Shown here in pieces: positions 1-8,804 of a DNA stretch of 64,000 bases. The position numbers and the translations under genes are program-made. The notes under the pieces were generated by a model, which was not told the origin of the DNA, ran no database searches, and was given only the letters and a program-made list of their open reading frames with translations. Source of the stretch: Alcaligenes sp. SDU_A2 (GTDB lineage Bacteria; Pseudomonadota; Gammaproteobacteria; Burkholderiales; Burkholderiaceae_B). Positions within the stretch are counted from its first letter, which is position 1. Every line of letters begins with the position of its first letter. Where the stretch lies: the NCBI RefSeq assembly GCF_038237375.1, contig NZ_CP151273.1, positions 558,001 to 622,000 of the forward strand, written 5' to 3'.

Positions 1-1
1 C

Positions 2-934
2 GATGCCTTGCAGGCGCAATGTGGCCGGCCCAGGCTGGGCACGGCCCCTACGCCACGCCAGGAATACATACGGGTCGGCCAGCCGCCGGCTCTGGCGTTT
101 GCGGCCTCCAGCGTGCAGGGCGCGCAGTGGCAGGACGAGGTATTGCATTTGCAGGTGCAGGGGTTTGGCCTGTGGGGGCCCAATGGCCCTTTGCCGCTGC
201 ACATGACCGAGTATTTTTTTCAGCGTAGCCGCAACTTTAATGACCATGCGGGCGTTGCTTTCCTGGACCAGTTTCATCATCGCCTGTTTCTGTTGTTTTT
301 CCGGGCTTGGTCCCAGGCGCAGGCGGTGTGTGATCTGGAGCACGATCAAGATGGTTTTACCCGCTGGCTGGCCAGTCTGGCGGGCACAGGGCCAGTAGGG
401 CAACAGGCCTCCTTGCCTGCGCATGCCGTGTGTTTTCAGGCACCGGTTATGGTTGCGCAGGCGAAAAGCGCACACGCTTTGCAGACTTTGTTGTCCAGTC
501 ATTTTCAATTGCCGGTGACTATTCAGGAAAACGTCCCGGTTTGGGTGACGCTGGATGAGCAGGTGCAGGCCAGCCTGGGCGGGGTCTGCGGGCGTCTGGG
601 TCAGGATACGGTGTTAGGGGCGCGGGTATTGGATGTACAGCAGACCATCCGCATCCGTATCGGCCCTCTGGGCCGCGAGGACTATGAGCATTTTTTGCCT
701 GGGCGGACAGGCTGGTGGCAGTTGCGCTCGTGGCTGGCCTTGTATTTGGGCATGGAGTGGTCGGTGCAGTTGCAACTGGTATTACGAGCCTGCGACCAGC
801 CGGGGTTGCAGCTTGGAGCTGGACTGGGTTTAGGTTTGCAGACTTGGGTGGGGGCGGGAGGGCGGCAAGACAAGGCGGATCTGTGCCTGTTTTTGGACAG
901 CCGCCCCTGCCAACCGCCCCTGCCCCCCGATTAA
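2..934 (+). CDS. tssG: Type VI secretion baseplate protein TssG (5' end cut off by window)
   Basis: Baseplate wedge subunit of the type VI secretion system, acting in the cytoplasm with TssE, TssF and TssK. The reading frame is open from the first bases of the window and ends at a TAA at 932-934, leaving about 311 residues. The family usually has about 330-360, so a short N-terminal piece lies outside. The pattern is TssG-like: an N-terminal RVGQPPALAF stretch, a central LWGPNGPLP segment and a C-terminal part with LGPLGREDYEHFLPG-type sequence. It is followed directly by other T6SS genes. Its stop codon overlaps the stop of the convergent FHA gene in a shared TTAA. Family assignment is by similarity and context; the N-terminus cannot be judged. 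Confidence 0.85.
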   Translation, partial: DALQAQCGRPRLGTAPTPRQEYIRVGQPPALAFAASSVQGAQWQDEVLHLQVQGFGLWGPNGPLPLHMTEYFFQRSRNFNDHAGVAFLDQFHHRLFLLFFRAWSQAQAVCDLEHDQDGFTRWLASLAGTGPVGQQASLPAHAVCFQAPVMVAQAKSAHALQTLLSSHFQLPVTIQENVPVWVTLDEQVQASLGGVCGRLGQDTVLGARVLDVQQTIRIRIGPLGREDYEHFLPGRTGWWQLRSWLALYLGMEWSVQLQLVLRACDQPGLQLGAGLGLGLQTWVGAGGRQDKADLCLFLDSRPCQPPLPPD

Positions 935-1512
935 CGCAGTCGTGGATCGGCCAGTGGATCGTATTCCGTGTCGCTGCAGGGCAGGGTGCTGGTCCATTCC
1001 GGTGTCTGACCGAGTTCGGCCTGCCACGGCGTGCTGGCGCTTGGCAGTACTGGTGTGGAGGCGGTGGACGGACGGTCAAAAGGGTGGTGGTCGGCCGGGG
1101 CGGATACGGCCCCTCCCACAGGCACCAGGCCGGGGACATGCAGGTCGGCAAACGGATCGGCTGCGATGTCGGGCGTTGCTTTGTCTTGTGCAGGCTCAGC
1201 GGCTGGGCCGATGGCGACGACGTAGTGGGTATGGCCCAGCGCCAGCCGGTCCCCTGTGTGCAGGGTTTGGATTTGACGCAGCGGCAGTTCGGTGCCGTTG
1301 ACCTGGACATGGCCCGAGGCGCACGCGCGCTCGATCGTCAAGCCGTCATCCTGACGGCGCAGGTAAGCCTGCAACGGTGCGCTTTGCTCACCTGCGGGCA
1401 GTGGTAGATCGGCTAGCGGCCAGGACCCGCAGACCAGGCCGGGCGCACGGATGGCAATGGCTGTTCCCGCATCGGCGTGCAGGTGCCAGTCGGGTGCTTG
1501 CGGGGTGTTCAT
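931..1512 (-). CDS. FHA-domain protein of the T6SS locus
   Basis: A 193-residue protein with an FHA-like segment at about residues 45-100 (LRRQDDGLTIERA, then VNGTELPLRQIQTLHTGDRLALG). A proline- and alanine-rich tail ends in DPLADPRLR, resembling the DPLAD element of T6SS-linked FHA proteins. FHA domains bind phosphothreonine; in other T6SS they link a Ser/Thr kinase to assembly and are antagonised by TagF, which is also encoded here. The start is fixed by an AAGGAG site and an ATGA overlap with the upstream lipoprotein gene. It lies on the opposite strand to the tss genes and may be transcribed separately. The Arg and Ser/His that normally contact phosphate are not obvious, so phosphopeptide binding is unproven. 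Confidence 0.75.
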   Translation of the reverse strand: MNTPQAPDWHLHADAGTAIAIRAPGLVCGSWPLADLPLPAGEQSAPLQAYLRRQDDGLTIERACASGHVQVNGTELPLRQIQTLHTGDRLALGHTHYVVAIGPAAEPAQDKATPDIAADPFADLHVPGLVPVGGAVSAPADHHPFDRPSTASTPVLPSASTPWQAELGQTPEWTSTLPCSDTEYDPLADPRLR

Positions 1513-1898
1513 GGTTGCTCCTTTTGCAGACCTGCGTAGACCGGTCCCCAGGTGGGATGGCCTTGTTCGGCCTGGGCCAAGGCGAAGTCGGGGTCGACGG
1601 CCATCGCTTGTTTGAAGCGGTCTTCGCACAGAAAAACATGGTCGCGCACGCAGAAGCTGAAAGCTTGCAGTTTCAGGGCCTCGCTGTACTGAGACGGCGC
1701 GGCGGCGGGCAATGTGCTGGAGCGGGCGACCTGCCGGATGACGGCACCGTAATCGCCGTCGTGAAAGTGCGTGCGGATTTGCTCCAGTTCGGCTTGGGCA
1801 GCAGGGCTGAAGACGGCCACGGGCTTGTGCGCGGGCTGGGCGCAGGCGGCCAGCGACAGAAGCAGGGCGGAACGAGTCAGGCAAGCAGTCAAACGCAT
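1509..1898 (-). CDS. T6SS-associated lipoprotein, TssQ-like
   Basis: A 129-residue predicted lipoprotein. Its signal peptide starts at MRLTACLTRS and ends in a lipobox LSLAAC, so the mature protein should be anchored by Cys to a membrane, probably the outer one. The mature part is helical (AQAELEQIRTHFHDGDYGAVIRQ), contains two cysteines in the SFCVRDHVFLCEDRF stretch, and resembles a short TPR-like fold. Small lipoproteins of this kind next to FHA genes in Bordetella-type T6SS loci are annotated TssQ; I assign it on that basis. A longer frame extends upstream, but the internal ATG at 1896-1898 gives a clean signal peptide. The gene overlaps the FHA gene by 4 bp, so the two are co-transcribed away from tssJ. 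Confidence 0.6.
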   Translation of the reverse strand: MRLTACLTRSALLLSLAACAQPAHKPVAVFSPAAQAELEQIRTHFHDGDYGAVIRQVARSSTLPAAAPSQYSEALKLQAFSFCVRDHVFLCEDRFKQAMAVDPDFALAQAEQGHPTWGPVYAGLQKEQP

Positions 1899-2084
1899 GG
1901 TGAGAATCGGAAAAGTTGAACCTGTCAGCAAGACTAGGAAAGGAAAAAGACAGGCCGATGACACGATGCGATGGCGTCTGTAAGAGTTGTTGCCCAAGGG
2001 TAACCGCCGAAACACAGCGTGTCCTTAACAAAGCTGTCGCATTCGTGGTTTTAGATGGGGCGCAGTGTTATTGAAGGAGAACGT

Positions 2085-2588
2085 GTGATTGCCAGTCGAT
2101 TTCTGCGCCTGCCTGCCTTGTTGATGTTAGGGCTGCTGGCATCTTGCGCATCGACCTCCAGTCGTGTGGCAGTGCCTTACGACATGGTCTTGACGGCCGA
2201 TGAGCAACTGAACCCCGACGCCACAGGGCGGCCTTCTCCGATACAGGTGCTGGTGTTCGAGCTGCGCTCGGGCAGCGCATTCGAGGCCACGGACTTTTTT
2301 GCTTTGCAGTCGGACCCTCAAGGAGCGTTGCAGGGCGATGTGCTCAATGTGGAGCAGATTGTGTTGCGTCCTGGCCAGACCCATCGTTTGCGTCGCCCCG
2401 GCGACTTGCAGGCGGGCGCTGTCGGCGTGGTGGCGGGGTATAGGCAGCTCGATGCCAGTGTCTGGCGCGTGCTCTTGCCGTTGCCCGAATCGCGCACCAC
2501 CAATATCTACAAGTTCTGGCAGGCCTCGCCTGATGCTGTTCAGGTTCGTCTGCAACTACGCAAGAACGCCATTCATGTCCTTGATTAA
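2085..2588 (+). CDS. tssJ: T6SS outer-membrane lipoprotein TssJ
   Basis: The outer-membrane lipoprotein of the T6SS membrane complex; TssJ binds the periplasmic part of TssM. The protein is 167 residues with a lipoprotein signal (LLMLGLLASCAST) and a transthyretin-like beta body (PIQVLVFELRSGSAFEATDFFAL). The Y/FxLxS-type region and a C-terminal beta strand (VQVRLQLRKN) fit the family. I chose the GTG at 2085 because AGGAG lies 5 nt upstream; an in-frame ATG at 2055 has no ribosome site. It is the first gene of a same-strand block running tssJ-tssK-tssL-tssM-tagF-pseudokinase. The 186 bp separating it from the divergent lipoprotein gene should hold the promoters of both units. Confidence 0.85.
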   Translation: MIASRFLRLPALLMLGLLASCASTSSRVAVPYDMVLTADEQLNPDATGRPSPIQVLVFELRSGSAFEATDFFALQSDPQGALQGDVLNVEQIVLRPGQTHRLRRPGDLQAGAVGVVAGYRQLDASVWRVLLPLPESRTTNIYKFWQASPDAVQVRLQLRKNAIHVLD

Positions 2589-2622
2589 GGGCTAAGGCAT
2601 TGGCAGGGAGCTGGTTATTTCA

Positions 2623-3945
2623 ATGGATAAAGTGATCTGGACCGAAGGGCTGTTTTTGCGTCCGCAGCATTTTCAGCAGTTGGAGCGTTACCTGGAGCAG
2701 TATGCGCAGGCCGGACGCAGGGCGACCCAGCCTTTTTTCTGGGGGTTCGAGACGTTGGTCTTGGATGAGCAGGCGCTGGGCATGGGCAGCGTGGCCCTGC
2801 GCGAAGCCCGTGGCCTGTTTCCCGACGGCACTCCGTTTGACTGCGGGCCGGGTACCGCGCAGGCTCTGGGCTGGACTGCGCCGCAGGTGGTGCGCCCTGA
2901 ACGGATCATGCTGGTGTTACCGCGCTGCCTGCCTGGGCGGGTGGATATTCAGTTTGGTGAATCAGGCGCGCGGCGCGCGCGTTATGCCGTGATCGAGCAG
3001 GAGCTGCACGATAGCTGCGGCCTGGTGCCAGAGCCGTGTCAGTCCCAGTTGGGGCGGTTGCAGCCGTGTCTGTTGCCCGAGTCCGAGGTGTACGAGGACA
3101 GTGTTGCGATTGCGGTGGCCCGTGTTTTGGAGCGGCGGCAGGATCGTTCGCTGGTGCTGGACCCGGATTTCATCGCGCCTGTGCTATCCGTGCAGGCCCA
3201 TGCGCGTCTGCACGCCTTGAGCGCCGATGTGCAGGCTTTGCTGCAAGCCCGTGGCCAGGCGCTGGCCGAACGCCTGGGGCCGGGCGGGCGGGGCCAGGGC
3301 GATGTGGCCGACATGCTGATGCTTGAACTGGTCAATCGTTTTAGAAGCGCGTTGTGGGCGTTGGAGCAGCGCGTGCATGTCCACCCCTGCGAGCTGTATC
3401 AACAGTGGATGCAGTTGCATGGCGCGTTGGCGACGTACACCCAGCCCTCGCGCCAGCCGCAGGTCTGGCCGCCGTACCGGCACGATGATCTGGCCGAGTC
3501 TTTTCTACCTTTAGTGGTGGAGTTGCGCCGTGCGCTATCGGTCGTGCTGGAGCAGCAGGCCGTGTCAATTGCTCTGGAGGACAAGGGCCAGGGAGTGCGG
3601 CTGGCCCAGATCGCCGACCGTGCCTTGTTGCGCCAGGCCGGTTTTGTGCTGGCTGTGCAGGCCGATCTGCCGGCACAGACGGTGCGTCAGCATTTTGCCG
3701 CCCAGGCCAAGCTGGGACCGGTGGAGCGCATCCGTGATCTGGTGCATTTGCAACTGCCTGGGATCGGTTTGCAGCCTTTGTCGGTTGCGCCACGCGCGTT
3801 GCCGTATCACGCCGGGTTTACGTATTTCGAGCTGGAAAAAGGCGGTGAGCTGTGGCGGCAGATGGAGCAGAACGGCGCATTGGCCTTGCATCTGGCGGGT
3901 GACTTTCCCGGTTTGCAGCTTGAGTTCTGGGCGATTCGCCACTGA
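2623..3945 (+). CDS. tssK: T6SS baseplate protein TssK
   Basis: The trimeric adaptor that connects the T6SS baseplate to the membrane complex (TssL/TssM). The 440-residue length is typical. The N-terminus carries the family hallmark WTEGLFLRPQHFQ at residues 6-18, followed by the shell and coiled-coil parts; the C-terminal head ends with FPGLQLEFWAIRH, as usual for TssK. The gene follows tssJ by 34 bp and precedes tssL by 14 bp, with GGAGTACAGGG before the next start, so these genes form one transcript. Nothing looks truncated or rearranged. It acts in the cytoplasm at the inner membrane. Confidence 0.92.
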   Translation: MDKVIWTEGLFLRPQHFQQLERYLEQYAQAGRRATQPFFWGFETLVLDEQALGMGSVALREARGLFPDGTPFDCGPGTAQALGWTAPQVVRPERIMLVLPRCLPGRVDIQFGESGARRARYAVIEQELHDSCGLVPEPCQSQLGRLQPCLLPESEVYEDSVAIAVARVLERRQDRSLVLDPDFIAPVLSVQAHARLHALSADVQALLQARGQALAERLGPGGRGQGDVADMLMLELVNRFRSALWALEQRVHVHPCELYQQWMQLHGALATYTQPSRQPQVWPPYRHDDLAESFLPLVVELRRALSVVLEQQAVSIALEDKGQGVRLAQIADRALLRQAGFVLAVQADLPAQTVRQHFAAQAKLGPVERIRDLVHLQLPGIGLQPLSVAPRALPYHAGFTYFELEKGGELWRQMEQNGALALHLAGDFPGLQLEFWAIRH

Positions 3946-3959
3946 TCCGGAGTACAGGG

Positions 3960-5207
3960 ATGAATCAGACAATGTCCTGGTCGGGCGAACCGAGCAGAAA
4001 AGAACGTGCCGATGCGCCGCGTTTCCAGCCCCAAGGCTCCAACCCCTTGCTGCAGGCGGCCAACCCGTTGCTGGTCATGGTGTCCGACATACGGCGCAGC
4101 GCACGCCATGCCGATCCGGCCGGTCTGCGCGCCAAGCTGGTGGCCGAGATCCGTCAGTTCGAGCTGCGCGCCCAGGCGGTGCCGGTGGCTAACGAAACCA
4201 TACTGGCGGCCCGTTACTGCCTGTGCACCACGCTGGATGAGGCGGCGGCCTTGACACCCTGGGGGCAGGCAGGCGTGTGGTCGTCGCATACATTGCTGGT
4301 GACTTTTCATAACGAGACATGGGGGGGCGAGAAGTTCTTTCAGTTATTGGACAAACTGATGCAGAACCCGGCTTCACACCTGCCTTTGCTGGAGCTGATG
4401 TATTTTTGTCTGGCCCTGGGTTTTCAAGGGCGTTATCGGGTACATGAGCATGGGGCGGGCCAATTGGAAACAGTACGCCAGCGCTTGTACATGACGTTGC
4501 GCCAGCATGGGCCGGCCGTGCCGGCCGCCCTGTCGCCCCAATGGCGCGACAACCCGGCCCAGAAGGCGGGCCGCCCTTTGCCGGTGCCGGTCTGGGTGGC
4601 GGCGTGCCTGGCTTTGTTCGTGTGTTTGTTGATGTATCTGGGCATCAGCCTGGTGCTGAACCGGCAGTCTGATCGGGTGTTTGACGATGTGGTGGCGCTG
4701 CGCTTGCCGGCTTTGCAAACCCAGGGCACGGCGCTCGAACCCAGTGTCGCGCCGCCTGCGCCGCTGGCCTTGGCCGAACTGCTGGCTCCCGAGGTAGCGG
4801 AAGGCTTGTTGGCGGTGCGGGACGAGGCGGACCGCAGCATTATTACGTTGCATGGGGACGGCTTGTTCGATTCGGGGGCCGATCAGGTCAGCGCACCCTT
4901 GCTGCCAGTGATTGCCCGTATTGCCGATGCGGTGGAGGCTGCATCGGGCTTGGTGCTGGTCGATGGCTATACCGACAATGTGCCCATACGCAGCGTGCGT
5001 TTTCCGTCTAATTATCATCTGTCGCAGGCGCGTGCCGATTCGGTCAAGCAGGTATTGCAGCGACGTTTGAGTCAGCCCGAGCGCGTGCGCGCACAAGGTC
5101 GGGCCGATGCCGCGCCGGTGGCCGACAATGGCACGGCGCAGGGACGCGCGCAGAATCGACGTGTGGAGATCACCATCGTGCCTTTGGGCAAGGAGGCCGG
5201 ACGATGA
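3960..5207 (+). CDS. tssL: T6SS inner-membrane protein TssL with OmpA-like domain
   Basis: A 415-residue TssL (DotU/IcmH family) of the extended type. The N-terminal cytoplasmic domain (about residues 30-200) is helical and contains the RYCLCTTLDEA and WGGEKFFQLLDKL stretches typical of the family. One membrane segment lies at about 210-233 (VWVAACLALFVCLLMYLGIS). The periplasmic C-terminal half is an OmpA/MotB-type peptidoglycan-binding domain (about 285-410; LVDGYTDNVPI, then NYHLSQARADSV and ARAQNRRVEI). This domain probably anchors the TssJLM complex to the cell wall. The stop overlaps the tssM start by 4 bp, as expected for translational coupling of partner subunits. Confidence 0.92.
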   Translation: MNQTMSWSGEPSRKERADAPRFQPQGSNPLLQAANPLLVMVSDIRRSARHADPAGLRAKLVAEIRQFELRAQAVPVANETILAARYCLCTTLDEAAALTPWGQAGVWSSHTLLVTFHNETWGGEKFFQLLDKLMQNPASHLPLLELMYFCLALGFQGRYRVHEHGAGQLETVRQRLYMTLRQHGPAVPAALSPQWRDNPAQKAGRPLPVPVWVAACLALFVCLLMYLGISLVLNRQSDRVFDDVVALRLPALQTQGTALEPSVAPPAPLALAELLAPEVAEGLLAVRDEADRSIITLHGDGLFDSGADQVSAPLLPVIARIADAVEAASGLVLVDGYTDNVPIRSVRFPSNYHLSQARADSVKQVLQRRLSQPERVRAQGRADAAPVADNGTAQGRAQNRRVEITIVPLGKEAGR

Positions 5208-8200
5208 TGCGTCTGCTCAATATCGTGTTCAATCGCTCCGTGTGGACTTTTTTGGGTGTCCTTGTTCTGTTGGTATTGATCTGGCTGCTCGGTCCGCTGC
5301 TGGCGATCGGTCAGACCCGTCCGCTGGAGTCGGAATGGGCGCGCTGGGCCTTGATGGCGACGGTGCTGGCGTTCTGGCTGCTGCGCCTGCTCTGGCGCAG
5401 CTGGCGCGAAGGGCGGCTCAATGCGCAGTTGCTGGGCCAGTTGGGGCGCTCGTCTCAGAAACCGTCCGCTGCGGGCAGCGCCGCCCCGGCGCATCCTTTG
5501 CAGAGCCAGTTCGATGAGGCCATCGAACTGCTCAAACGGATTCGTTTTGGTTCGCACATGGGCGGGCGGTTGCGGTCCTTGCTGTCGCGCCAGTATGTGT
5601 ATCAACTGCCTTGGTATGTATTTATTGGTGCGCCGGGTGCCGGTAAAACGACGGCTTTGATCAATTCCGGCTTGCAGTTTCCCTTGTCTGAGCGCTATGG
5701 CAAGACGTCGCTGCGCGGGGTAGGCGGCACACGCAATTGCGACTGGTGGTTTACCGACGAGGCGGTGCTGCTGGATACGGCGGGGCGCTACACCACGCAC
5801 GAAAGCGATCCGGTGGGCGATGAACAGGAGTGGCGCGGTTTTCTGGGTTTGCTCAAGCGGTACCGCCGCCGGCAGCCCATCAATGGCACTTTGTTGACCA
5901 TTAGCGTGCCGGACTTATTGGCCAGTTCGCCCGAGCAGCGCCACGATCATGCGCAGGTGCTGCGCCAGCGTCTGGCCGAATTGCGCGAACGTCTGGGCAT
6001 CCAGTTTCCGATCTATGTGCTGGTGACCAAGATGGACCTGCTGCATGGTTTTCAGGAGTATTTTGAACGCTGTGATCGCCAGGAGCTCGAGCAGGTCTGG
6101 GGCTTTACCTTGCCCTACGAGACATCGCGTCAGGCCGGGTTTTCTTTGTCAGAAACATATGGGCGGGAATACGAGGCGCTGCGTCAGCGACTGGAGCAAG
6201 GTTTGCCGGCCGTGATGGCCGAGCAGCCGGACGAGGCGTTACGGGCCGAGGCCTATTTGTTGCCCCAGCAGTTTGCCCGGTTGGGGCCTGTGCTGGAGGA
6301 GTTTCTGGAACAGGTTTTTAGCCAGTCTCGGTTCGAGGCTCCGCTGCTGCTGCGCGGCGTGTATTTTACCAGCGGGCGTCAGGGCGGGACGCGGCTGGAT
6401 CAGGTGCGTGATCCGCTGCGCGAGTATCTGGAGGTGGATGGGCAGGCCGATCAGAGCCAGCCGGCGATGGGGCAGGGCAAGAGTTATTTCCTGACGCAAT
6501 TGCTCAAGGAGCTGATTTTTCAGGAGGCGGGTGTGGCGGGGCGCGACGAGCGCTGGGAGCGCCGCATGCGATTGCGTCATTTTCTGGTGTACGGGCTGGC
6601 GGCTGTGGCGGTACTGGCGCTGGGCTTGGCCTGGGGACGTAGTTTCTGGCTGAATCGGGCCTATGTGGAGCAGGTGCAGGCACGCGTGCCGCAGGCCCAG
6701 CAACAGGCGGATCAAACGCAGGTCATGGACACCACGCCTGTGGCCGGCTTGCAGCCGTTGCTGGATATGCTGCTGCTCTTGCCGCACAGTCAGCAGTTTG
6801 CTTTGGAGGCTCCTGGCCTGGAGCGGCGCATGGGCTTGTATCAGGGCGAAAAACTGAAGGCGGCGGCCGACACGGTGTATCAGCGGGCGCTGGAAAAATT
6901 GCTGGCCCCGTTGCTGGCGCGCCGTATCGAGACTGTGCTGCGCAGCGATCAGGCCCAGGATCTGGAGTATGGCTACGAAGCATTGCGCGCTTATTTGATG
7001 CTGTACGACACCCGGCGTTATGACGCAGGGCATTTGCAGACCTGGCTGTTGGGCAGCTTGAAGCAGGATCTGCCTGCCGGGTTCAGCCAGGCGCAGTACG
7101 ACCGCCTGGAAGGACATGTGCGCGCCGTGACCCAGGGTGGCTTGCTGCTTAACCCCTTCCCCCGCAACGAGGCCTTGATCGAGCAAAGCCGTCAGAGGCT
7201 GGCCCGTATCAGTCTGGAACAACGCACCTACAGTCGCATGCGCCGTATGCTGGCTGCCACGCCGGGTTTGCGTGCCATGTCGGTGGCAGGGATGGCAGGG
7301 CCTTATGCCGCTTCGGTATTTACGCGCCAGAGCGGCAAGCCGCTGACCGATGGGGTGGATGGCCTGTATACCTACGAAGGTTACTGGACGGTCGTGGAAC
7401 CACGCATCGATAGCGAATTGCAGCAGATGCGCGCCGATGACCGCTGGATATTGGGCCTGGACACCGGAGCGGATCAATCTGAAGCGGCCCGCCGCGCGGC
7501 CAGCCAGGAACTGCGTCGACTGTATTTGCTGGATTACGTGCGCAACTGGGACGAGTATCTGGCGGATCTGCGTCTGGTTCAGGGCGCTAGTCTGTTGGAA
7601 AACATACAACTGGCCCGTACCTTGTCGATGGCCGATTCGCCGCTCAAGCAGTTGGTGCAGCAAGTGGCCTTGCAGACCCGCTTGCTGCGGGACGATGCCG
7701 CGCAGGGGGCCTCTTTGGGTACCCAGGCCAAGCTGCGGCTGGACGATACCCGTCAGGCGCTCGAACAGATGTTCGGCCCGGTCGGACTGGAAGGTGGACG
7801 TCGCACTGAGCCCCAGGCCCGGCAGGTGGAGGCCATTGTCGACCAGCACTTTGAGCCGTATCACCGTCTTGCGTCCAGCAGCGGCACGGCCCCGGCACCC
7901 ATCGATGGCACGTTGGAGCTGCTTGATGAGTTCTATGCCTTTCTGACCTCGTCCGATGCCGCGCTGCGCAGTGCCGGCACGCCGCCTCAATCGAATGTGC
8001 TGACCAAGCTACAGGCAGAAGCAGGCCGATTGCCCGACCCATTGCGCGATGCGCTGGATCGTTTTTCGGTGGGGGCGTCGGCTGAAATCGCCTCGCGAAC
8101 CCAGGAAAGTCTGGGGCAACTGGTCAATGCCACGATCGGTCAGTTCTGCCGTCATGCCATTGCGGGTCGCTATCCCCTTGCCGGACAGTCCAGTCAGGAT

Positions 8201-8803
8201 GTCGCGCCCAATGATTTTGCCCGGTTGTTTGCGCCCGGCGGGCTGATGGATGCGTTCTTTCAGGAACATTTGATGCATCGCGTCGATATGTCGGGTGCGC
8301 GCTGGCGTTTCAAGCCTGGCATAGACGGACAGGCGGCCGCCGATTTCCGATATCTGGATGCGTTCCAGCGGGCCGCCGTGATTCGGGATGTGTTTTTTCC
8401 GGCCGGTAGCGCCCAGCCGCGTATCGATCTGGCGGTGACGCCGGTGCAGATGGACGCGGGACTGTCCCAGGTGTTGCTGGACGTGGACGGACAGGTGCTG
8501 CGCTATGCGCATGGCCCGCAGGTCGCCTCGGGGGTGCAGTGGCCCGGTCCGCGCGGCGGGCGTCAGGTCAGTTTGGAGGCCCAGCCGCAGTCCGAAGGGT
8601 CGGGCATGCGGGCCACAGGGGCGTGGGCCTTGTTGCGCTTGCTGGATCAGGCACAGTCTGTGGCCGGTGCATCGGCCGGTGCGCAGCGTTTGTCCTTTTC
8701 GTTGGGTGGTCGCCATTTTGTGGTGGACGTGGTGGCCAATAGCTCCAAAAGTCCGTGGCGTCTGGCAGAGCTGCGTGGCTTTTCCTGCCCGGGGAGTCGT
8801 TAA
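5204..8803 (+). CDS. tssM: T6SS membrane-complex protein TssM
   Basis: The large inner-membrane scaffold (IcmF family), 1199 residues, which spans the periplasm and binds TssL and TssJ. Two membrane segments near the start (about 13-36 and 49-64) precede a cytoplasmic NTPase-like domain with a Walker A motif GAPGAGKT at 142-149. A third membrane segment lies at about 463-482 (HFLVYGLAAVAVLALGLAWG), followed by a long helical periplasmic domain and a C-terminal beta-rich TssJ-binding region. The length and order are standard for TssM. Translation starts at ATGATG overlapping the tssL stop. The stop at 8801-8803 is one base before the tagF GTG. Confidence 0.93.
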   Translation: MMRLLNIVFNRSVWTFLGVLVLLVLIWLLGPLLAIGQTRPLESEWARWALMATVLAFWLLRLLWRSWREGRLNAQLLGQLGRSSQKPSAAGSAAPAHPLQSQFDEAIELLKRIRFGSHMGGRLRSLLSRQYVYQLPWYVFIGAPGAGKTTALINSGLQFPLSERYGKTSLRGVGGTRNCDWWFTDEAVLLDTAGRYTTHESDPVGDEQEWRGFLGLLKRYRRRQPINGTLLTISVPDLLASSPEQRHDHAQVLRQRLAELRERLGIQFPIYVLVTKMDLLHGFQEYFERCDRQELEQVWGFTLPYETSRQAGFSLSETYGREYEALRQRLEQGLPAVMAEQPDEALRAEAYLLPQQFARLGPVLEEFLEQVFSQSRFEAPLLLRGVYFTSGRQGGTRLDQVRDPLREYLEVDGQADQSQPAMGQGKSYFLTQLLKELIFQEAGVAGRDERWERRMRLRHFLVYGLAAVAVLALGLAWGRSFWLNRAYVEQVQARVPQAQQQADQTQVMDTTPVAGLQPLLDMLLLLPHSQQFALEAPGLERRMGLYQGEKLKAAADTVYQRALEKLLAPLLARRIETVLRSDQAQDLEYGYEALRAYLMLYDTRRYDAGHLQTWLLGSLKQDLPAGFSQAQYDRLEGHVRAVTQGGLLLNPFPRNEALIEQSRQRLARISLEQRTYSRMRRMLAATPGLRAMSVAGMAGPYAASVFTRQSGKPLTDGVDGLYTYEGYWTVVEPRIDSELQQMRADDRWILGLDTGADQSEAARRAASQELRRLYLLDYVRNWDEYLADLRLVQGASLLENIQLARTLSMADSPLKQLVQQVALQTRLLRDDAAQGASLGTQAKLRLDDTRQALEQMFGPVGLEGGRRTEPQARQVEAIVDQHFEPYHRLASSSGTAPAPIDGTLELLDEFYAFLTSSDAALRSAGTPPQSNVLTKLQAEAGRLPDPLRDALDRFSVGASAEIASRTQESLGQLVNATIGQFCRHAIAGRYPLAGQSSQDVAPNDFARLFAPGGLMDAFFQEHLMHRVDMSGARWRFKPGIDGQAAADFRYLDAFQRAAVIRDVFFPAGSAQPRIDLAVTPVQMDAGLSQVLLDVDGQVLRYAHGPQVASGVQWPGPRGGRQVSLEAQPQSEGSGMRATGAWALLRLLDQAQSVAGASAGAQRLSFSLGGRHFVVDVVANSSKSPWRLAELRGFSCPGSR

Positions 8804-8804
8804 G

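Noticed and set aside
6239-7990. A 583-codon minus-strand frame inside tssM
   Set aside because: The sequence is a shadow of tssM; tssM itself has its motifs and full length.
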